From positions 62,001 to 126,000 of the forward strand of contig MWJO01000008.1 in the NCBI GenBank assembly GCA_002027195.1: DNA of 64,000 bases, given 5' to 3'. Source of the DNA: Streptomyces sp. GKU 895 (lineage in GTDB: Bacteria; Actinomycetota; Actinomycetes; Streptomycetales; Streptomycetaceae). The translations under genes were made by a program, and so were the position numbers. Numbering within the stretch: the first letter of the stretch is position 1; each line of letters opens with the position of its first letter. The notes beneath the pieces are model-generated. The model saw only the letters and a list, made by a program, of their open reading frames with translations. It did not search any database and was not told the DNA's origin. This document shows positions 27,090 through 35,481 of the stretch, piece by piece.

Positions 27090-27100
27090 TTGTCAACAAT
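27090..27100 (-). promoter_or_regulatory. GntR-type operator before the aromatic transporter
   Basis: TTGTCAACAAT lies 66 bp before the transporter start and repeats the core of the palindrome upstream of the GntR gene (31402-31413, ATTGTCAACAAT). FadR-type GntR proteins bind such TTGT-NN-ACAA sites. The match links the transporter to the same regulator as the catabolic operon. Confidence 0.65.
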
Positions 27101-27161
27101 CTCATCGACAGTTTTCGGCGGTCGGCCCCGGAAACGTCCAGTGGGTGCGCGAAATCCCTGG

Positions 27162-28110
27162 TCAGGCGACCGGCGGGGTCCCGTGCGTGTGGAATGACTC
27201 GATGGTCTTCAGGCCCCAGGCCTGGCCCTTCTTCCGCTCCTCCTCGGTCCAGGTGATCAGCGGCCAGTCGGGCGCGAGCACCAGCCGGGTGAGCGGGTTG
27301 CACAGCTCGATCCGGTTGCCGCCCGGCTCGTAGACGTAGAGGAAGAACGTCTGCTGGATGGCGTGCTTGTGCGGCCCGGTCTCGATGAACACCCCGCTGT
27401 CGATGGCGAGATCGGCCGCCCGCAGGATGTCCTCGCGAGTGTCGGTCGCGAAGGCGATGTGGTGCAGCCGCCCGGCGCTTCCGGTCCAGTCCGAGGTGTA
27501 GACGACGTCGTACGACTTGTTCGTGTACGTCAGCCAGCGCGCCGCGATCTTCCCGCTGTCGAGCCGGATCTGCTCCGTCGGCCGGGCGCCGAGGACGTTC
27601 TGCTGGAACTCGGCGTTGGCGAGCACGTCGGCGGCGAGGAAGTTGATGTGGTCGAGCCGCCGAACGCCCACGCCCCGGTTGGGTTTGGCCTGCGGCTGGT
27701 TCTTCAGCGCGGGCCTGAGCTCCTCGGCGCCCGGTAGTGCTCGCTCTCCCAGTAGAGGGCGTGCTCGTGGCCGTCCGGGTCGGTGGTGACGTAGAGCTTC
27801 CCGAGGCCGGGTTCGTCCTCGACCCACTTTCCGGTGCCGCCCGCCTCCTCGTCGGCCTTGATACGGCGGTGGAGGGCCTCCTCGCCGGAGGTGCGCAGGG
27901 CGAGCCGGCCGAGCCGGGCCGCTCGCGGGCGGTCAGGACCAGGCTGTGGTGCTCGTAGTCGTCGAAGGTCCGCAGGTAGACGGTGTCACCGTCCTCGCCG
28001 TTGACCGTGAGGCCCAGGTAGTCGGTGAAGAAGGCGACGCTGGCGTCCAGGTCGGGGGTGAACAGCTGGGCGTGGCCGATGTGCGCGATGTCGCCGAGGG
28101 GCGGAGTCAT
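27162..28110 (-). CDS. VOC-family type I extradiol dioxygenase (two frameshifts)
   Basis: Three frames join into a protein of about 315 residues with two VOC modules, like catechol 2,3-dioxygenases. The N-terminal module has IGHAQLFTPDLDASVAFFTD. The C-terminal catalytic module shows the three iron ligands of the family: RRLDHINFLAADV (His), RLHHIAFATDT (His) and EPGGNRIELCNP (Glu). Breaks lie near 27918 and 27734; each is repaired by one added base in a C-rich stretch. ATG 28110 overlaps the tautomerase stop. Neighbouring genes process 4-oxalomesaconate, the product of gallate ring cleavage, so this is the likely ring-opening enzyme. Confidence 0.8.
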
Positions 28111-29201
28111 CGGTGACCTCCTTGGGGTCGTGCGGCGGCCCGGGGGAAGACGGTGCCGTCGAAGATCTTGCGGGCCGTGCGCACCACGGCGGTGCGGCGG
28201 GCGGAGGGCAGGCCGTCGGGGCCGGTGCCGAGGCTGCTTTCGATGTCCAGGAAGCCGGTGGGATGTTCTATGCGCATGCGGTCGCTGCCGGGCGAAAGCA
28301 CCGCGAGCTTCGCGCCCACGCCGCCGTCGATCCGCAGCCCGGCGGCGACACTGGCCGCGCCGAGCACACCGATCGAGGTGTGGCAGCGCACGGGTATGAA
28401 GGTGCGGGTGCAGATCGCGCCGCCCTCGCGGGGCGGGGCGAGCAGGGTGAGCTTCGGGACGGTCGTGTCCGACACGTCCCCGAGTCCCATCAGCCGGCCG
28501 GCCGTCAGCCGGATCTCGCGCAGCCGGTCGGCGAGCGCCAGGTCCGCCTCCAGCTCCTGGGGCGTCTCGTACCCGGTGACCTTCAGATCGGCCGCGGCGA
28601 TCAGCACGGTCGGCATGCCGTTGTCCACGCAGGTGACCGGGACCCCGCCGATGAGGTCGCGGGCGTGACCGGTGGGCAGCAACTGCCCTGCTCCGGCGGG
28701 GAATTCGATGACGACCGCGGCGGCGGTACCCGGCACTCCGGAGATCCGGGCCTCGCCCGTGCAGTCGACCCGGCCGCCCGGAGTGGGGAAGGTCGCGGTG
28801 GCGAGGTCGCCGCTGTTGACCATCCGGATGCGGACGGAGGTGGAGTCCTCCCCCGCCGGGACCAGGCCGCGCTCGACGGCGAACGGGCCGACCCCGGCGA
28901 GGATGTTGCCGCAGTTCTGACGGTCGCTCACTTCCGTTCGGTCGACGGCGACTTGGAGGAAGAGGTAGTCGACGTCGGCGTCCGGGTCGGACGACGGCGA
29001 GACCACGGCCACCTTGCTGGTGAGCGGGTGCGCCCCGCCGAGGCCGTCGATCTGCCGGTCGTCGGGGCTGCCCATGATGCGCAGGAGCAGCTCGTCCCGT
29101 GCGGCGGGGTCGGCGGGCAGGTCGTCGGCCAGGAAGTAGGCACCCTTGGAGGTGCCGCCCCGCATCAGCAGGCAGCGCACCTCCTCGGGCCCGGAGGTCA
29201 C
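28107..29201 (-). CDS. galD: PrpF-family isomerase, probable 4-oxalomesaconate tautomerase (GalD/LigU-like)
   Basis: A 364-residue PrpF-fold protein. It opens with VRCLLMRGGTSKGAYFLADD, the signature of the family, and has DRQNCGNILAGVGPFAVERG with the catalytic-region Cys, plus CVDNGMPTVLIAAADL. In gallate and protocatechuate 4,5-cleavage pathways GalD/LigU interconverts keto and enol forms of 4-oxalomesaconate. The GTG at 29201 overlaps the aldolase stop, so the gene is the third of four coupled catabolic genes. Methylaconitate isomerase would be the alternative within the family, but no propionate genes are near. Confidence 0.85.
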   Translation of the reverse strand: MTSGPEEVRCLLMRGGTSKGAYFLADDLPADPAARDELLLRIMGSPDDRQIDGLGGAHPLTSKVAVVSPSSDPDADVDYLFLQVAVDRTEVSDRQNCGNILAGVGPFAVERGLVPAGEDSTSVRIRMVNSGDLATATFPTPGGRVDCTGEARISGVPGTAAAVVIEFPAGAGQLLPTGHARDLIGGVPVTCVDNGMPTVLIAAADLKVTGYETPQELEADLALADRLREIRLTAGRLMGLGDVSDTTVPKLTLLAPPREGGAICTRTFIPVRCHTSIGVLGAASVAAGLRIDGGVGAKLAVLSPGSDRMRIEHPTGFLDIESSLGTGPDGLPSARRTAVVRTARKIFDGTVFPRAAARPQGGHR

Positions 29202-29902
29202 GGCCGTTCTCCCGCGTACTCCTCGTACGTCCGGTACTCGACGCCGAGCCGCTGGAGGGTCTCCCGCAATCCATAGCGGTCCAGGCCGAGTTGGCCGTCG
29301 AGGAAGGCGGCGCGGGTGGCGGCCTCCTTGGCCTCGCGGGCCTCGGACCTCTCGACCGTCTCGCGGACGCGCTCACGCGGGACGACCACCACACCGTCGT
29401 CGTCGGCGAGGATCGCGTCGCCGGGACGGACGACCTGGCCGTCGATGGCGATCGGTACGTTGACCGAGCCGCCGGTGGCCTTGACGGTGCCCTGCGAGGA
29501 GACGGCGCGGGACCAGGCGGCGAAGCCCATGTCGCGCAGCTCCTGGGTGTCGCGGATGCCGGTGTTCAGCACGACGCCACGAACGCCACGCCGTTGCAGG
29601 GCGGTTGCGAAGAGCTCGCCGAACAGGCCGTCCGTGCAGGGGGAGGTGGTGGTGACGACCAGGAGGTCGCCCTCGCCGCACTGCTCGACAGCGGCATGGA
29701 TCATGAGGTTGTCGCCGGGCCAGCCGAGCACGGTGACGGCGGTGCCGGCGACCCGTACGCCCTGCTGGACGGGGCGAATTCCCGGGCCCAGCAGGCCGGT
29801 CCGGCCCATCGCCTCGCTCACCGTCGCCACGCCGTAGCCGGCCAGCGCGTCGACGTCCTTCAGCTCCGCCTTCGGCGGGTCGGTGACGATCACGCCGCTC
29901 AT
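29198..29902 (-). CDS. galC: RraA-like 4-carboxy-4-hydroxy-2-oxoadipate aldolase
   Basis: A 234-residue protein of the RraA/HMG-CHA aldolase family. It contains YGVATVSEAMGRTGLL near the N-terminus, then GDNLMIHAAVEQCGEGDLLV, LNTGIRDTQELRDMGFAAWS, and DAILADDDGVVVVPRERVRE. The GDNLMIHAA and RD motifs are those that bind Mg and pyruvate in the aldolases. It should split the last intermediate into pyruvate and oxaloacetate. ATG 29902 overlaps the stop of the PIG-L gene. A pure RraA role as an RNase E inhibitor is unlikely in this context. Confidence 0.87.
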   Translation of the reverse strand: MSGVIVTDPPKAELKDVDALAGYGVATVSEAMGRTGLLGPGIRPVQQGVRVAGTAVTVLGWPGDNLMIHAAVEQCGEGDLLVVTTTSPCTDGLFGELFATALQRRGVRGVVLNTGIRDTQELRDMGFAAWSRAVSSQGTVKATGGSVNVPIAIDGQVVRPGDAILADDDGVVVVPRERVRETVERSEAREAKEAATRAAFLDGQLGLDRYGLRETLQRLGVEYRTYEEYAGERP

Positions 29903-30648
29903 GCCAGCTCCTTCGCGATCTGCGGGTAGGGGCGCATGTACGCCTCGGCCATGGTCCTGTGGGCCAGGCCCAGGTTCGGCCCCGCGTTGCGCTTGAGCTG
30001 GACACCGCGGCGGACGGCGAGGTCGGTGTAGTAGTCCCACAGGTGCTGCTGGGCGCCGAGGCACTCCATGGCCTTGCGCTTGGTGTCCCACACCTCGGTG
30101 ATGTCGAGGAGGACCTCGGGCCTGAAGCCGCTCATCTCGGGCTGGTGCGGCTCGAAGAAGAAGACCGGCGGCGCGCCGATGATCCCGCCGGGGCCGGGGT
30201 AGCCGATGGCCTGGGCGAGCACCCGGGCCTCCAGGGCCATGCGGTTCGCGGCCGGGTGGTCGCCGTTGTACGGGTCCTCGGTGGGGTGGGTGAGCACGAC
30301 GTCGGGCTGGGTGTCGCGGTACACCTCCACGAGCCGGTCGGTCAGTTCGGGGGTGACCAGCAGCGGGTAGTCGCCGGCGTCGAAGAAGCGGATCCCGGCG
30401 CCGAGGGTGGCGGCGGCGCGTTCGGCCTCGTCCCGGCGTATCTCCTTGATCTCCTCCAGCTTCTTCCCCTCGCGCCACGCCTTGGCGGACTCGCCGCGCT
30501 CGCCGAAGGTCAGACAGGCGATGGTGATCTTCTCGCCGCGTGAGGCCGCGAGGGCGATGGCCCCGCCAGCCCGCCACACGAAGTCGCCGGCGTGTGCCGT
30601 GACGACGAGTGTGGAGCGTGGGGTGGCGGGCGCGTTGGCCTGGGTCAT
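29899..30648 (-). CDS. galB: PIG-L-family hydrolase, probable 4-oxalomesaconate hydratase (GalB-like)
   Basis: A 249-residue PIG-L/LmbE-fold metalloprotein. Metal-site motifs are TAHAGDFVWRAGGAIAL at the N-terminus and VVLTHPTEDPYNGDHPAANR near residue 120. Most PIG-L proteins are deacetylases, but GalB of Pseudomonas is a PIG-L hydratase acting on 4-oxalomesaconate. The coupled aldolase and tautomerase genes favour that role here. ATG 30648 follows GGGAGA and lies 51 bp after the GntR gene, so all may share one transcript. Confidence 0.83.
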   Translation of the reverse strand: MTQANAPATPRSTLVVTAHAGDFVWRAGGAIALAASRGEKITIACLTFGERGESAKAWREGKKLEEIKEIRRDEAERAAATLGAGIRFFDAGDYPLLVTPELTDRLVEVYRDTQPDVVLTHPTEDPYNGDHPAANRMALEARVLAQAIGYPGPGGIIGAPPVFFFEPHQPEMSGFRPEVLLDITEVWDTKRKAMECLGAQQHLWDYYTDLAVRRGVQLKRNAGPNLGLAHRTMAEAYMRPYPQIAKELA

Positions 30649-30699
30649 TGCTGCAATCTCCCTTGTTCACAGGTGAGCGCCCGCCCCAGTCCGTCGTGA

Positions 30700-31350
30700 T
30701 CAGTCGCGCAGCGCCTCGATCACGCTGGTGAGGTGGGCGCGGACGGCCGCTTCGGCCGCCTGCGGGTCCCTGGCCCTGATCGCCTCGATCATCGCCAGGT
30801 GCTCGTTCAGGGAGTGCTGCGGACGTCCGGGGCGCAGCGCCAACTGGAAGCGGTGGCGCACCAGTTGGGCGTTGAGCCGCTCCAGCAGGTCCACGGCGGT
30901 CCGCTGGCCGGAGAACTCCCGGACCTTGGCGTGGAGCTCCTGGTTGAGCTCGGAGTACGTCACCGGCTCGCCGTCGGCGACGGCCTTGGTCATCGCCGTG
31001 CCCAGCCCGGTCAGCTCGGCGAGCTGCTCGTCACTGGCGGCGACGGCGGCCTTCGCCGCGCAGAGCCCTTCGAGGACCATCCGGCACTCGGTGATGGCGA
31101 CCGCTTCCTCCACGGTCACCACCCGCACCCGGGAACCCCGGTTGCGGATCCGCTCGACGAGGCCCTGTGCCTCCAGATCGATGAGCGCGGCCCGGATGCT
31201 GGCCCGTGTCACACCGAACTGCTCGGCGAGTTCGTTCTCCACCAGCCGCTGCGCCGGTGCCATCTCGCCGTGCAGGATCGCCTGCCGCAGCTGCGCGAGC
31301 GCATGCTGTTTGGCCTGCTCCCCGGTGCTCGGACGGGCTTCTTTCGGCAT
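30700..31350 (-). CDS. GntR (FadR-type) regulator of the aromatic cluster
   Basis: A 216-residue regulator. The N-terminal winged helix reads LAQLRQAILHGEMAPAQRLV and ELAEQFGVTRASIRAALIDL; the C-terminal helical FCD-type domain has ECRMVLEGLCAAKAAVAAS and SELNQELHAKVREFSGQRT. A 22-bp palindrome lies 47 bp upstream (31397-31418) and the same core precedes the transporter gene. It is thus likely an autoregulated repressor of the four catabolic genes and the transporter, released by an aromatic intermediate. Confidence 0.9.
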   Translation of the reverse strand: MPKEARPSTGEQAKQHALAQLRQAILHGEMAPAQRLVENELAEQFGVTRASIRAALIDLEAQGLVERIRNRGSRVRVVTVEEAVAITECRMVLEGLCAAKAAVAASDEQLAELTGLGTAMTKAVADGEPVTYSELNQELHAKVREFSGQRTAVDLLERLNAQLVRHRFQLALRPGRPQHSLNEHLAMIEAIRARDPQAAEAAVRAHLTSVIEALRD

Positions 31351-31396
31351 CGTTGCCCTCCCTGAATGAGTGCCTGTCGAACGTAAATCTAGCCAA

Positions 31397-31418
31397 ACAA
31401 GATTGTCAACAATTTTGT
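31397..31418. promoter_or_regulatory. 22-bp palindromic operator upstream of the GntR gene
   Basis: ACAAGATTGTCAACAATTTTGT minus its outer bases reads ATTGTCAACAAT, a good TTGT-N-ACAA palindrome, set in unusually AT-rich DNA for this genome. It lies between the LysR stop and the GntR start and probably overlaps the GntR promoter. Confidence 0.72.
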
Positions 31419-31441
31419 CTGCCGTATTGCCCGCAGCACCT

Positions 31442-32294
31442 TCACGCCTCCCGGTACAGCGCCGTGAGCAGCTCCATCACGGTCTGTGTCGCCGGATGCG
31501 GATCGTCCCGCCACCAGGCGAGCCGCACGGCGATCGGCTCCCCGTCGCGCACCGGCCGGTAGACGACCCCGGGCCGCGGGTACTGGTTGGCGGTCGACTC
31601 GGCCGTCATCCCGACGCACCGGCCGGTGGCGATCACGGTCAGCCAGTCGTCGACGTCGTGCGTCTCCTCGGTGGCCGGACGGGCCTCCGGCGGCCACAGG
31701 TCGGGGGTGGTGGTGCCGGTACGGCGGTCCACCAGCAGCGTCCGCCCCGCGAGGTCGGCCATCCGCACCGACCGGCGCGGGCCAGCGGATCGTCGGCGGC
31801 CATCGCGCACAGCCGTCGCTCCAGGCCGACGATGGCCGACTCGAACCGCCGGTCGTCCAACTCCCGGCGTACGACGGCCAGATCGCACGCGCCCTCCGCG
31901 AGCCCGGCGGTCGTCGAGTTGACGCGCACCAGGTGCAGGTCGGTCTCCGGGCGCTCCCGGCCCAGCGGCGCTGGAAGGGCAGTGTGTGCCGGCCGAGCGC
32001 CGCCCAGGCGTAGCCGATCCGCAGATGGGCGTGGCCCGAGGTGGCGTCCCGGACCAGGTCGTCGACCTCGGCGAGCACCCGGCGGGCGTGCGCGACGACC
32101 CGCACCCCGGTGCCGGTCGGGGTCACCGCGCGCGAGGTGCGCCGCAACAGCCGTACGCCCAGGGAGCGTTCGAGCGAGGCCAGGGTGCGGGAGACGGCCG
32201 CCTGGGACACCCCGAGGGCGAGGGCGGCGTCGGTGAAGGTGCCTTCGTCGACGATGGCGACGAGACAGCGCAGCTGCCGGAGCTCCACATCCAT
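31442..32294 (-). CDS. LysR-family regulator (two single-base frameshifts)
   Basis: The first frame gives a clear LysR helix-turn-helix: DVELRQLRCLVAIVDEGTFT, then AALALGVSQAAVSRTLASLE. The effector domain continues in two other frames: ETDLHLVRVNSTTAGLAEGA, then SVRMADLAGRTLLVDRRTG to a stop at 31442. Breaks near 31967 and 31784 are each mended by one extra C. The restored length of about 284 residues is normal. It diverges from the EamA transporter, its most likely target, as is usual for LysR pairs. Confidence 0.8.
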
Positions 32295-32362
32295 GACTCA
32301 AGCGTATAGATCAGGACGCGGATGCATTTTGCGCAAGCACTGACCGCGCCGACGATCGGCGT

Positions 32363-33273
32363 ATGCAAGGAGCCCCCGCACGCCCCACCGCCCCGCCCCT
32401 GCCCGCCACCGGGGCCCCCGGAGCGCTCCGGCGTCCCGGTCGCCGGGGTGGCGGCCATGGCCGGCAGCGGACTGTCCAATCAGGTCGGCGCCGCGATCGG
32501 TTCGCTCGCCTTTCCCGTCATCGGCCCGGTGGGAGTCGTGGCGGTGCGTCAGTACGTGGCCGCTGTGGTGCTGTTGACGGTCGGCAGGCCGAAGCCGAGG
32601 TCGTTCACCTGGCGTCAGTGGTGGCCGGTGCTGCTGCTGGCCGTGGTGTTCGGGACGATGAACCTGTCCCTCTACACGGCCGTCGACCGCGTCGGGCTGG
32701 GGCTGGCCGTGACCCTGGAGTTCCTCGGCCCGCTCGCCATCGCCCTGGCCGCCACCCGGCGTCGGGTGGACGTGTGCTGTGCGCTGCTGGCGACCGCGGG
32801 GGTCGTGACGCTGATGCGGCCGCAGCCCTCCGCCGACTACCTGGGCATGGGGCTCGGGCTGCTGGCGGCCGCGTGCTGGGCGTCGTACATCCTCCTCAAC
32901 CGCACCGTCGGCAGCCGGTTGCCCGGAGCGCAGGGCTCGGCGGCCGCGGCGGCGGTCTCGGCGCTGATGTTCCTGCCGGTCGGGACCGTGGTCGCCGTAC
33001 GCCATCCGCCGACCCTCGCGGCGGCCGGCTGTGCGGTGGCGGCCGGGGTGCTGTCCTCGGCGGTGCCCTACCTCGCCGACCTGTTCACGCTGCGGCGGGT
33101 GCCGGCCCCGGTGTTCGGCCTGTTCATGAGCGTCAACCCGGTCCTGGCGGCCGTGGTCGGGTGGGTGGTCCTCGGGCAGGGGCTGGGCGGGCCGGAGTGG
33201 GCGGGGGATCGCGGCCGTGGTCGGGGCGAACGCGCTCGGCATCCTCACGGCGCGGCCCCGGCGGGCCGTTTGA
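32363..33273 (+). CDS. EamA/RhtA-type exporter (frameshifts near both ends)
   Basis: A ten-helix EamA (DMT superfamily) transporter of about 300 residues: VPVAGVAAMAGSGLSNQVGA, VGPVG-like GPVGVVAVRQYVAAVVLLTV, LGLAVTLEFLGPLAIALAA, and VFGLFMSVNPVLAAVVGWVV. ATG 32363 is supported by GACGAT six bases upstream, matching the leaderless start at 52923, but the helices are in another frame from about 32430. A second break near 33207 (GCGGGGGATC with one G too many) hides the true end TARPRRAV at 33273. RhtA-like members export amino acids such as threonine. It diverges from LysR. Confidence 0.78.
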
Positions 33274-33322
33274 CGCCTCGGCGGAGGCGCGCTCCCGCCT
33301 CCTTCATGCCTCGACCGCTCCG

Positions 33323-33844
33323 TCACTTGATGACGGCGTTGGCCACCACCACCCCCACCCCCAGCAGCGCGTCCACCGCGCCGATCAGCAGGGCGGCGGC
33401 CCACGGACGGTGGGCCCAGCGGGCCGTCACCAGGCCCAGCCCGAACAGCAGGGAGATGTTCAGGGCGAACGCCGGGTACTCCACGCCCTTCGCGGGCCAC
33501 CAGCCCCAGCCCGCCCCGGCCAGGACCGCGACGGTGGGCAGGACGGCCGCGATCAGGGGCCACTCGTTGACCAGCGTGCGCAGGGCGTCCCCGCGGCGGT
33601 GCGGGGTGCGTTCGGCGATGTAGTGGGCGTAGCCGTGGGCCAGGGCGGAGGCGAAGGCCGTGACCAGGAGCCACAGGGCGTCGTAGCGGCGGCTGTCCTG
33701 GGAGGTGTGGCCGTACTGGGTGAGCGCGGCGACCATCGAACAGGCGAGGACGGCGCCGTAGACGCCACCGAAGAGGACGGCCTCGCGGGTGTCGTGCGCA
33801 TGCGGGTGCGGTACGTCGGCGGCCTGTGCCATGCCCTCCACCAT
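33323..33844 (-). CDS. Small integral membrane protein
   Basis: A 173-residue protein with about four or five hydrophobic segments, for example VLFGGVYGAVLACSMVAAL, LPTVAVLAGAGWGWWPAKG and PWAAALLIGAVDALLGVGVV. A YDALWLLVTAFASALAHGYA helix is followed by HYIAERTPHRR on the cytoplasmic side. I recognise no named family. ATG 33844 (MVEGMAQAADV) has AGGGA upstream. It converges with EamA and diverges from the cupin gene. Confidence 0.75.
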   Translation of the reverse strand: MVEGMAQAADVPHPHAHDTREAVLFGGVYGAVLACSMVAALTQYGHTSQDSRRYDALWLLVTAFASALAHGYAHYIAERTPHRRGDALRTLVNEWPLIAAVLPTVAVLAGAGWGWWPAKGVEYPAFALNISLLFGLGLVTARWAHRPWAAALLIGAVDALLGVGVVVANAVIK

Positions 33845-33954
33845 CACGTCCCTCGGCCTGGCCCGCCAGTCGCGACGAAGTGTCCTCCCACCTGGGCCGA
33901 TACCCCACACCCTGTCCACGGCCGAGGGGTGCGCGCGCTGGCTAGGGTCGTCCC

Positions 33955-34302
33955 ATGAGCCACAGTTTCGTAGTCCACGTCCCCGACGCCGAGCTCGAAC
34001 CCGAGCCCCTCGCCCCGGAGCAGATCGTCTCCGGGACGCCCGAGGTGACCGGGAAGGTGGTCTGGGAGTCGGCGGACGGCAGGCAGATCCGCGGTGTCTG
34101 GCAGATCACGCCGGGCGTCGTCACGGACACCGAGGCGGACGAGCTGTTCGTGGTGATCAGCGGCTCGGCCACGGTCGAGGTGGAGGACGGGCCGACGCTT
34201 CGGGTCGGGCCGGGTGACATGGCCGTACTGCGCGCGGGTGACCGCACGACCTGGACCGTGCACGAGACGCTGCGCAAGGCGTACGCCGTCAATCTCGGCT
34301 AG
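33955..34302 (+). CDS. Cupin-domain protein
   Basis: A 115-residue single-domain cupin. The beta-barrel core shows GVWQITPGVVTDTEADELFV and VISGSATVEVEDGPTLRVGP followed by GDMAVLRAGDRTTWTVHETL, typical of the DUF861/(S)-ureidoglycine-like cupin group, but metal-binding His residues are mostly absent, so catalysis is uncertain. A TAGGGT hexamer ends six bases before the ATG, so the mRNA is probably leaderless. It converges with the LacI gene. Confidence 0.87.
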   Translation: MSHSFVVHVPDAELEPEPLAPEQIVSGTPEVTGKVVWESADGRQIRGVWQITPGVVTDTEADELFVVISGSATVEVEDGPTLRVGPGDMAVLRAGDRTTWTVHETLRKAYAVNLG

Positions 34303-34325
34303 TCGGCGACTGGGCGGTCACGCCG

Positions 34326-35350
34326 TCACTCCCGGCTGGGCATGTTGTACGGGGTCACGACCTGGATCGCGGACGGCAGTGTCGGTCCCGCCGGGGGCAG
34401 TGCGCCGTGGGCCCGCATGACGAGGTGGCAGGCCTCGCGCAGGTCCTGGCGCAGGTCGTGGTGGAGGACCGCGGAGAGGCGGTGCTCGCTGAGCAGGCGG
34501 GTGTTGTCGTGGTCGAGGTCGTGCGCGATGAACACCGCGCACTCCCGGCCCAGGTCCTCGAAGGCGCGCAGGTCGCGATGTTGCCGCCGCCGATGGAGTA
34601 GACGGCACGGATGTCCGGGTCGCGGGCGAGGGCGGCGCGGACGAGGTCGTACTGGGTGGCGTCCAGGCCCTGGCCCTCGGCGATCTCGACCAGGGCCCGG
34701 CCCGGGTGGTGGGCCCGCATGGCGCCGCGGAAGCCCATCTCACGCTCCTCCTCGTTGCGGAAGAAGCCGCTGCTGAGGCTGGTGAGGACGTTGCCGGGCC
34801 GGTCGCCGAGCCACTGGCCCATGAGGTACGCGGCCGTCGCCCCGGCCGCCCGGTTGTCTATGCCGACGTAGCCGAGGCGGGCGCTGGCGGGCAGGTCGGT
34901 GACCAGGGTGACCACAGGGATGCCGGCGGCGACCAGGCGGCCGACGGCGGCGCTGACCTCGGGGACGTCCGGGGCCTTGAGGATCACGCCCTGGGACCCG
35001 CGCCGGGCTATCCGGTCCAGGGTGCGCACCTGCTCCTCGACCGGGCCGGTCTCCCTGAAGTGGAAGCGGGAGCGCACGACCGCCGGGTGCAGGGCGGGCA
35101 GTTCCGCCTCCAGGGCGGCCCGGACGGCGGTGCTGAACCGCTCGGGCGTCTGCATCACGATGTCGATCATGAACGTGCGGCCCACGAGCCGGACCTGGGT
35201 GCGCTGCCGGTCGAGGTCGGCGATGGCCTGCTGGACCTCGCGGGCGGTGCTCTCCCGGACGCCGCCCCTGCCGTTCAGGACCCGGTCCACGGTGGCCTCG
35301 CTCAAGCCCGCCTGACGTGCGATTTCCCGGATCGGGAAGGGGTGGCCCAT
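34326..35350 (-). CDS. LacI-family regulator of the cyclitol cluster (single-base frameshift)
   Basis: About 340 residues. The N-terminal LacI helix-turn-helix is PIREIARQAGLSEATVDRVL with the hinge helix NGRGGVRESTAREVQQAI. The effector domain has MQTPERFSTAVRAALEAELP, ARLGYVGIDNRAAGATAAYL and SIGGGNIAT. Near 34582 one missing C (GCGACC CTGCG) breaks the frame, after which VFIAHDLDHDNTRLLSEHRL continues to the stop at 34326. Sugar- or cyclitol-responsive LacI proteins of this type often control the genes they diverge from, here phyH and the dehydrogenases. Confidence 0.85.
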
Positions 35351-35403
35351 GGACAGGCTCCTTGAGGGGTTTTTGATGGCTCCGTGCCGGTTGTTCGACG
35401 GGT

Positions 35404-35469
35404 TTGTACTGACAAGAATGACAGCGCTGCGTCGCCCCTGTCACCCGAGCGCTGCGTCGCCCCGTCACC
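35404..35469 (+). promoter_or_regulatory. Palindrome and direct repeat in the LacI-phyH intergenic region
   Basis: TTGTACTGACAA (35404-35415) is a short inverted repeat. It is followed by two direct copies of AGCGCTGCGTCGCCCC with trailing GTCACC (35423-35445 and 35448-35469), 25 bp apart and ending 12 bp before the phyH ATG. Either may be the LacI operator or an mRNA leader feature; I cannot decide. Confidence 0.45.
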
Positions 35470-35481
35470 GAGAGGACGCCG

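Noticed and set aside
26893..27333. Possible small plus-strand gene between the transporter and the dioxygenase
   Set aside because: Antisense to both real genes over most of its length and without motifs or ribosome binding site.
29198..29902. RraA as a regulator of RNase E
   Set aside because: The coupled tautomerase and hydratase genes and the retained aldolase motifs favour the catabolic aldolase of the same fold.
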